Assembly: GCA_005883885.1 (NCBI GenBank)
Contig: VAYF01000119.1
Coordinates: 1-10,179 of the forward strand
Direction of reading: 5' to 3'
Source of the DNA: Actinomycetota bacterium
GTDB taxonomy: Bacteria > Actinomycetota > UBA4738 > HRBIN12
Length of the DNA stretch: 10,179 nt
Positions 7,801 to 10,179 of this stretch are shown here, piece by piece (within the stretch, counting starts at the first letter, position 1; every line of letters starts with the position of its first letter). Below the pieces are notes generated by a model, which saw only the letters and a list, made by a program, of their open reading frames with translations, ran no database searches and had not been told where the DNA came from. The position numbers and the translations under genes were made by a program.

Positions 7801-9301
7801 CGCCGGTCGCCTCGCCACCGACGACGAGCGGGACGTAAACGGCCGACCGCGGCGGCTCGCCTTGGATGAACCCACCGCCGAACTCGGCGATGCGTTCTTC
7901 GAACCGTTCGTCGATGAGGAGGGGCCTGCGCGTCTCGAGCACGTGGGCTGTGGGCCCGGCCGTGAGTGGGGTCGGGTCGTCCGGTTGCCGCTCACCCCGC
8001 TCGATTCCGTACGGGTAGCGGACGAGTCCGGCTTCGAGGTCAACCACCGCGATGAAGATCGAATGTGCGTCAAAGATCTCGTTGATCCGGTCCCCGACGA
8101 GGTCGTACATCGACTGCATGTCGAGGTTCTCCGCGAGCCCGCGCTGGACGTCGTTGATCAGCGCCAGCTCCGCGTTCCGCTGTCGCGTCTCCTCGAACAA
8201 GCGCGCGTTCTCGAGCGCGACGCTGAGGCTGCCCGCAAGCGTGGTCAGCAGGCGCACGTCCGCGTCACTGAACGCATGCTCGCGGTCCAGGTTCTGGAGC
8301 GAGATCACGCCCTTGGCCTGGTCGCCGACGACCAGCGGGACGAAGACGGACGACTTGGGCGGTTCGCCGGCGAGCACGTATGGCTGCCCCGCCTCCGTTG
8401 AGATCCTCTCGATGTCCTCGTTGACGACGACGGGCTCACGCGACTCGATCGCGACACGACGCAGGCCGATGATCTCGATCGGCTCGTCGGGGAAGCGAAC
8501 CCCGCGTTCGATCGTGTAGGGGAAGTGGATCTGGTCGGATGAGGCATCCAGGATCCCGATGTCCACGACCTGCGCGTCGAAGATCTCCTGGATCCGGTTT
8601 CCGACGAGATCGTACATCGCCTGCATGTCGAGCCGCTCCGCGAGCCCTCGCTGGACGTCGTTGACGAGCGCAAGCTCGGCGCCCCGCTGACGGGTCTCCT
8701 CGATCGCACGGGCCCTGCTGAGCGCGGCACCGACATGGCTCGCGACGAAGGTCAACAGGTCCTTGTCGTGTTCGGTGTGGGGCGGATCACCCTCGTAGCT
8801 CTGGACAACCATGGCGCCGACCGTTCGGCTTTCCGAGCGCAGTGGCACGCCGAGCCAGTCGACGCCTCGCATCCCGACGTAATCGAACTCACCTCGTTCG
8901 ACGAGTTCATCTATCTCGCCCTGCGTGAGCAGCAAAGGGGTGCCCTTCCGTAGGAGATACGCGGTGATGCCGCGTGACTCGCCGGTACCCGCTGGTTCCC
9001 AGACGCTCGGGCCGGCGAAGGTGTCACCAGCCGTATCGACGCCGAACGGCCAGTTCATCATCCGGCGCTCTTCGTCGTAGAGGACGACGTAGAAGTTCTC
9101 CGCGAACATCAGCTCGCCGACGATCCGATGGATCTCGGCGTAGAACTCCTGCATGTCCTGAGCCGCGCTCGCCGTCTCGGCGATCCGGTAGAGAGCAGCC
9201 TGAACGAACTCCGGTCGCTCGTGATCGGCGTTCGCGGCCTCGAGCTCGGCGACCCGTTCGCGGAGGGCGTCGACGTCGACCGTAGGTTCCACGTCGGTCA
9301 C
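4295..9301 (-). CDS. Multi-GAF hybrid sensor histidine kinase, frame broken near its receiver
   Basis: This soluble sensor kinase has no transmembrane segment or signal peptide. It starts with a short coiled-coil (about 8-27), then GAF1 (30-200), four near-identical 169-residue GAF units (201-876), GAF6 (877-1043) and GAF7 (1044-1210), and a helical linker. HisKA follows with phospho-His H1236 (SHEIRTPMNAIIG), then HATPase_c with an N box (LLNNAVKFT), DTGIG (1386-1390) and GGTGLGLA (1415-1422). Genuine coding ends near residue 1471 (about 4889); the last 197 residues to the stop at 4295 are an Arg/Gly-rich out-of-frame reading. The real C-terminus lies in another frame at 3799-4890. The GTG start at 9301 is supported by AAGGA 9 bases upstream and by a GTGA overlap with the cyclase stop. 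GAF ligands are unknown: I see no obvious chromophore Cys or heme motif. Kinase identity is certain; the product as sequenced would lack receivers and HPt. Confidence 0.9.
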   Translation of the reverse strand: MTDVEPTVDVDALRERVAELEAANADHERPEFVQAALYRIAETASAAQDMQEFYAEIHRIVGELMFAENFYVVLYDEERRMMNWPFGVDTAGDTFAGPSVWEPAGTGESRGITAYLLRKGTPLLLTQGEIDELVERGEFDYVGMRGVDWLGVPLRSESRTVGAMVVQSYEGDPPHTEHDKDLLTFVASHVGAALSRARAIEETRQRGAELALVNDVQRGLAERLDMQAMYDLVGNRIQEIFDAQVVDIGILDASSDQIHFPYTIERGVRFPDEPIEIIGLRRVAIESREPVVVNEDIERISTEAGQPYVLAGEPPKSSVFVPLVVGDQAKGVISLQNLDREHAFSDADVRLLTTLAGSLSVALENARLFEETRQRNAELALINDVQRGLAENLDMQSMYDLVGDRINEIFDAHSIFIAVVDLEAGLVRYPYGIERGERQPDDPTPLTAGPTAHVLETRRPLLIDERFEERIAEFGGGFIQGEPPRSAVYVPLVVGGEATGVVSLQNLDRDHAFGEADVRLLTTLAGSLSVALENARLFEETRQRNAELALINDVQRGLVENLDAQAMYDLVGDRIQEIFDAQVVDIAILDISSSLIRFPYVIERGERLDEDPIELIGHRRIAVETRQPVVINEDLVAKSAEVGQPAVLSGEVPKAAVFVPLLVGDRATGLISLQNLDREHAFSEGDVRLLMTLAGSLSVALENARLFEETRQRAAELALINDVQRGLAENLEMQGMYDLVGERIGQIFDAQTVDIGVVDRDAGMIWFPYSLERGVRLIDHPVEIMGFRRIALETREPVVVNEDMERRCIEAGNPLAIAGEPSLSSLFVPLLIGSRGTGVISLHNLDREHAFSDSDVSLLTTIAGSLSVGLENARLFEETRQRAAELSVVNSVGQAFADQLDLDALIERLGDQLRDVFAADIVYVALHDETTDLIEFAYYIENGERDPARAMQFGEGLTSRILREREPLLLNRAEAFEEVGVQVVGTPARSYLGVPILVAGRAIGVISVQSTQQAGRFGENDTRLVSTIAANVGVAIQNARLYRETQRRASEMAALADLGREVGGMLDLDAVLNRITERARELLEADTSGVFLEREPGTFVPIVALGDLAELIMADTIQLGEGIIGDLANRAVAEVVNDTASDQRAVAIPGEVDNPEERLMAAPLLARGHVIGMMAVWRSGPSDRFTDADLSFLVGLSHQAAIAIENARLFREAQDARQVAEEANEAKSAFLAATSHEIRTPMNAIIGMSGLLLETSLDAEQRDYAATVANSGEALLAIINDILDFSKIEAGRMDLERAPFDLRACIESVVDLIGPVAAKKGLEVAYDIEPGTPETAVGDVSRLRQILLNLLNNAVKFTETGEIVVTAAAGPSERPGTIGYHLAVRDTGIGIPTDRADRLFESFSQADVSTSRRYGGTGLGLAISRRLAELMGGTISVESAGVPGQGSTFHVMVEAGATEMSPTALRRDGSFRGGAHGARGGPDRSGRDRHADAGHGRTRPRRGHPSTCAGPADRLGVLGEPARRRGGPPMAGVGHRAGRDEADQGFAAACRGRDRPRNHTGRWRRRGRERAGRGARIQAPAPDPLGRGQRRESEARDPAAGEARVPGGHRGERSGGTRGRRATDVRPVALGRTDAGDGRARGDASDPRALARGRAPVDHRDDRRGDER
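6674..8701 (-). repeat. Four tandem 507-bp (169-residue) GAF-domain repeats inside the kinase gene
   Basis: The motif EETRQR recurs at kinase residues 201, 370, 539, 708 and 877, exactly 169 residues apart, so the units occupy 8195-8701, 7688-8194, 7181-7687 and 6674-7180. Each unit carries an EETRQR-AEL-NDVQRGL linker helix, MYDLVG-RI-IFDA, and a closing LDREHAF...AGSLSV-LENARLF. The linkers and ends are almost identical between units. The central part of the second unit (about 7862-8068) is clearly different from the other three. All units stay in frame. GAF6 continues the same linker but is more diverged. Confidence 0.9.
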
Positions 9302-10179
9302 GTCGGTGGATCCTTGGACTCATCCGCTGTCCACAGCTTGATCCTGGACTGCTTGCCGCGGATCTCGAACTCGTCGACGAAGATCAGCGCATCCGTGGGA
9401 CCGGTCATGTTCGTCCGCGTCTGGTCGGCGATGAGGATCGCGTTCCCGGTCTGCTTCGTGAGCTGCTCGATCCGCGCGGCCGTGTTAACCGTATCGCCGA
9501 TCACCGCGTAGTCGATCCGTCGCTCCGAGCCCAGCGTGCCCGACATCACCCGACCGGAGTTGAGACCGATCCCCATGTCGAACCCGTCGTGGACGCCCTC
9601 GGCGCGCAACCAGCCGTTGAAGTCCGATAGCCGGTTCCCCACCATGTCTCGCGCAGCAGCGACCGCGCGGTCCGCGTGGTCGACGCTCTCGATCGGGGCG
9701 CCGAAGACCGCGTAGAGGCCGTCGCCGAGGTAGTCGACGAGGGTCCCACCATGGTCGAGCACGGCATCGCCCATCGTCCCTTGATAGCGGTTCAAGACCG
9801 TGACGACCTGCTCGACCGGCAACGACTCCGAGAAGGTCGTGAAGCCACGCAGGTCGACGAACATGGTCGTCGCCCAGAGTCGCACCGGACGGATCGATGG
9901 CTGGCCTTCGCTCCGCGCAAGCATCTCCGCCGCGATCGGCTCGGGCAGGAACCGCGTGAAGACGGTTCGCACCCGATCCTGTTCCAGGTCGCTCAAGCGC
10001 TTTCGGTTGAGTCCGGCACCGATCCGGGCTCGAAGGATCACCGGGTCGAACGGTTTCGGCAGGTAGTCCTCGGCCCCGGCCTCGAGGCATCGCACGATGC
10101 TCTCCGTGTCGTCGACCCCGGAGATCATGATCACCGGGATGTGACGGAGCTCAGCGTTCGCCTTCATCCGTTCGAGGAC
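9298..10179 (-). CDS. Receiver-class III adenylate/guanylate cyclase, N-terminus cut by window edge
   Basis: This protein makes a cyclic nucleotide from a nucleoside triphosphate under control of a phospho-receiver. The right edge cuts it inside the receiver; the part seen includes PVIMISG and the conserved Lys of DYLPKPF. Numbering from the Met at 10167, a helical linker (about 50-95) precedes the class III catalytic domain (about 98-285). Metal-binding aspartates are D105 (FVDLRGFT) and D149 (YLGDGLYAVFG). The transition-state N228 and R232 are in DTVNTAARIE. The two positions that normally select the purine are unusual: D145 where adenylate cyclases have Lys, and A221 where they have Asp or Thr. 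The substrate is therefore uncertain. The gene ends in a GTGA overlap with the multi-GAF kinase, which suggests that the kinase or its HPt phosphorylates this receiver. Cyclase family certain, product (cAMP, cGMP or other) not. Confidence 0.9.
   Translation of the reverse strand, partial: VLERMKANAELRHIPVIMISGVDDTESIVRCLEAGAEDYLPKPFDPVILRARIGAGLNRKRLSDLEQDRVRTVFTRFLPEPIAAEMLARSEGQPSIRPVRLWATTMFVDLRGFTTFSESLPVEQVVTVLNRYQGTMGDAVLDHGGTLVDYLGDGLYAVFGAPIESVDHADRAVAAARDMVGNRLSDFNGWLRAEGVHDGFDMGIGLNSGRVMSGTLGSERRIDYAVIGDTVNTAARIEQLTKQTGNAILIADQTRTNMTGPTDALIFVDEFEIRGKQSRIKLWTADESKDPPT
9311..9315 (-). promoter_or_regulatory. Ribosome binding site for the hybrid kinase
   Basis: AAGGA on the minus strand is 9 bases before the GTG at 9301 and lies inside the end of the cyclase gene. 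With the GTGA overlap it supports this GTG as the kinase start and coupled translation of the pair. Confidence 0.55.

Noticed and set aside
6962..8401. Plus-strand open frame of 479 codons with internal repeats
   Set aside because: The repeats are the mirror image of the tandem GAF units on the other strand. Low-complexity charged composition and no start signal argue against a gene.

Overview
The window is uniformly GC-rich and densely coded, with four-base or shorter gene overlaps and Shine-Dalgarno-led GTG and ATG starts. The gene set suggests a free-living high-GC bacterium: a multi-GAF hybrid histidine kinase, a class III nucleotide cyclase carrying a receiver domain, and a riboflavin-type fusion beside a 6-pyruvoyltetrahydropterin-synthase-like gene. 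Actinomycetota is the best guess and Chloroflexota the main alternative. No RNA gene, ribosomal protein or other marker is present to settle this.

Left part (1-3767): two divergent transcription units start from a shared 80-bp gap at 2362-2441. Leftward runs a tightly overlapping operon: an NAD(P)-dependent medium-chain dehydrogenase, a small PTPS/QueD-fold protein, and a GT4 glycosyltransferase that runs off the left edge. Rightward runs one gene fusing GTP cyclohydrolase II (RibA) to the reductase domain of RibD, with no deaminase and no RibB domain. Together they look like an accessory pathway that starts from GTP, reduces the ribosyl chain of the ring-opened pyrimidine, and then uses a pterin-synthase-like protein, a dehydrogenase and a sugar transferase. 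To my recollection this resembles an orphan actinobacterial cluster of the Streptomyces coelicolor SCO6650-6655 type. The end product is unknown to me, and this is the most interesting part of the window.

Right part (3799-10179): a two-gene leftward signalling operon converges on the RibA-RibD gene with only 31 bp between them. The promoter-proximal gene, cut by the right edge, is a receiver-adenylate/guanylate cyclase whose two purine-selecting positions are non-canonical. A GTGA overlap joins it to a very long soluble hybrid histidine kinase: seven GAF domains, four of them an exact 169-residue tandem repeat, then HisKA, HATPase, receiver, receiver and HPt. As sequenced, the kinase reading frame breaks inside the first receiver. 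That domain lacks its first third, including the acidic pair, and the frame shifts, so the rest of receiver 1, receiver 2 and HPt lie in another frame. This is either a real mutation or an assembly error in a repeat-rich gene.

There is no gap longer than 300 bases without a gene. I found no mobile element, CRISPR array, tRNA or rRNA.
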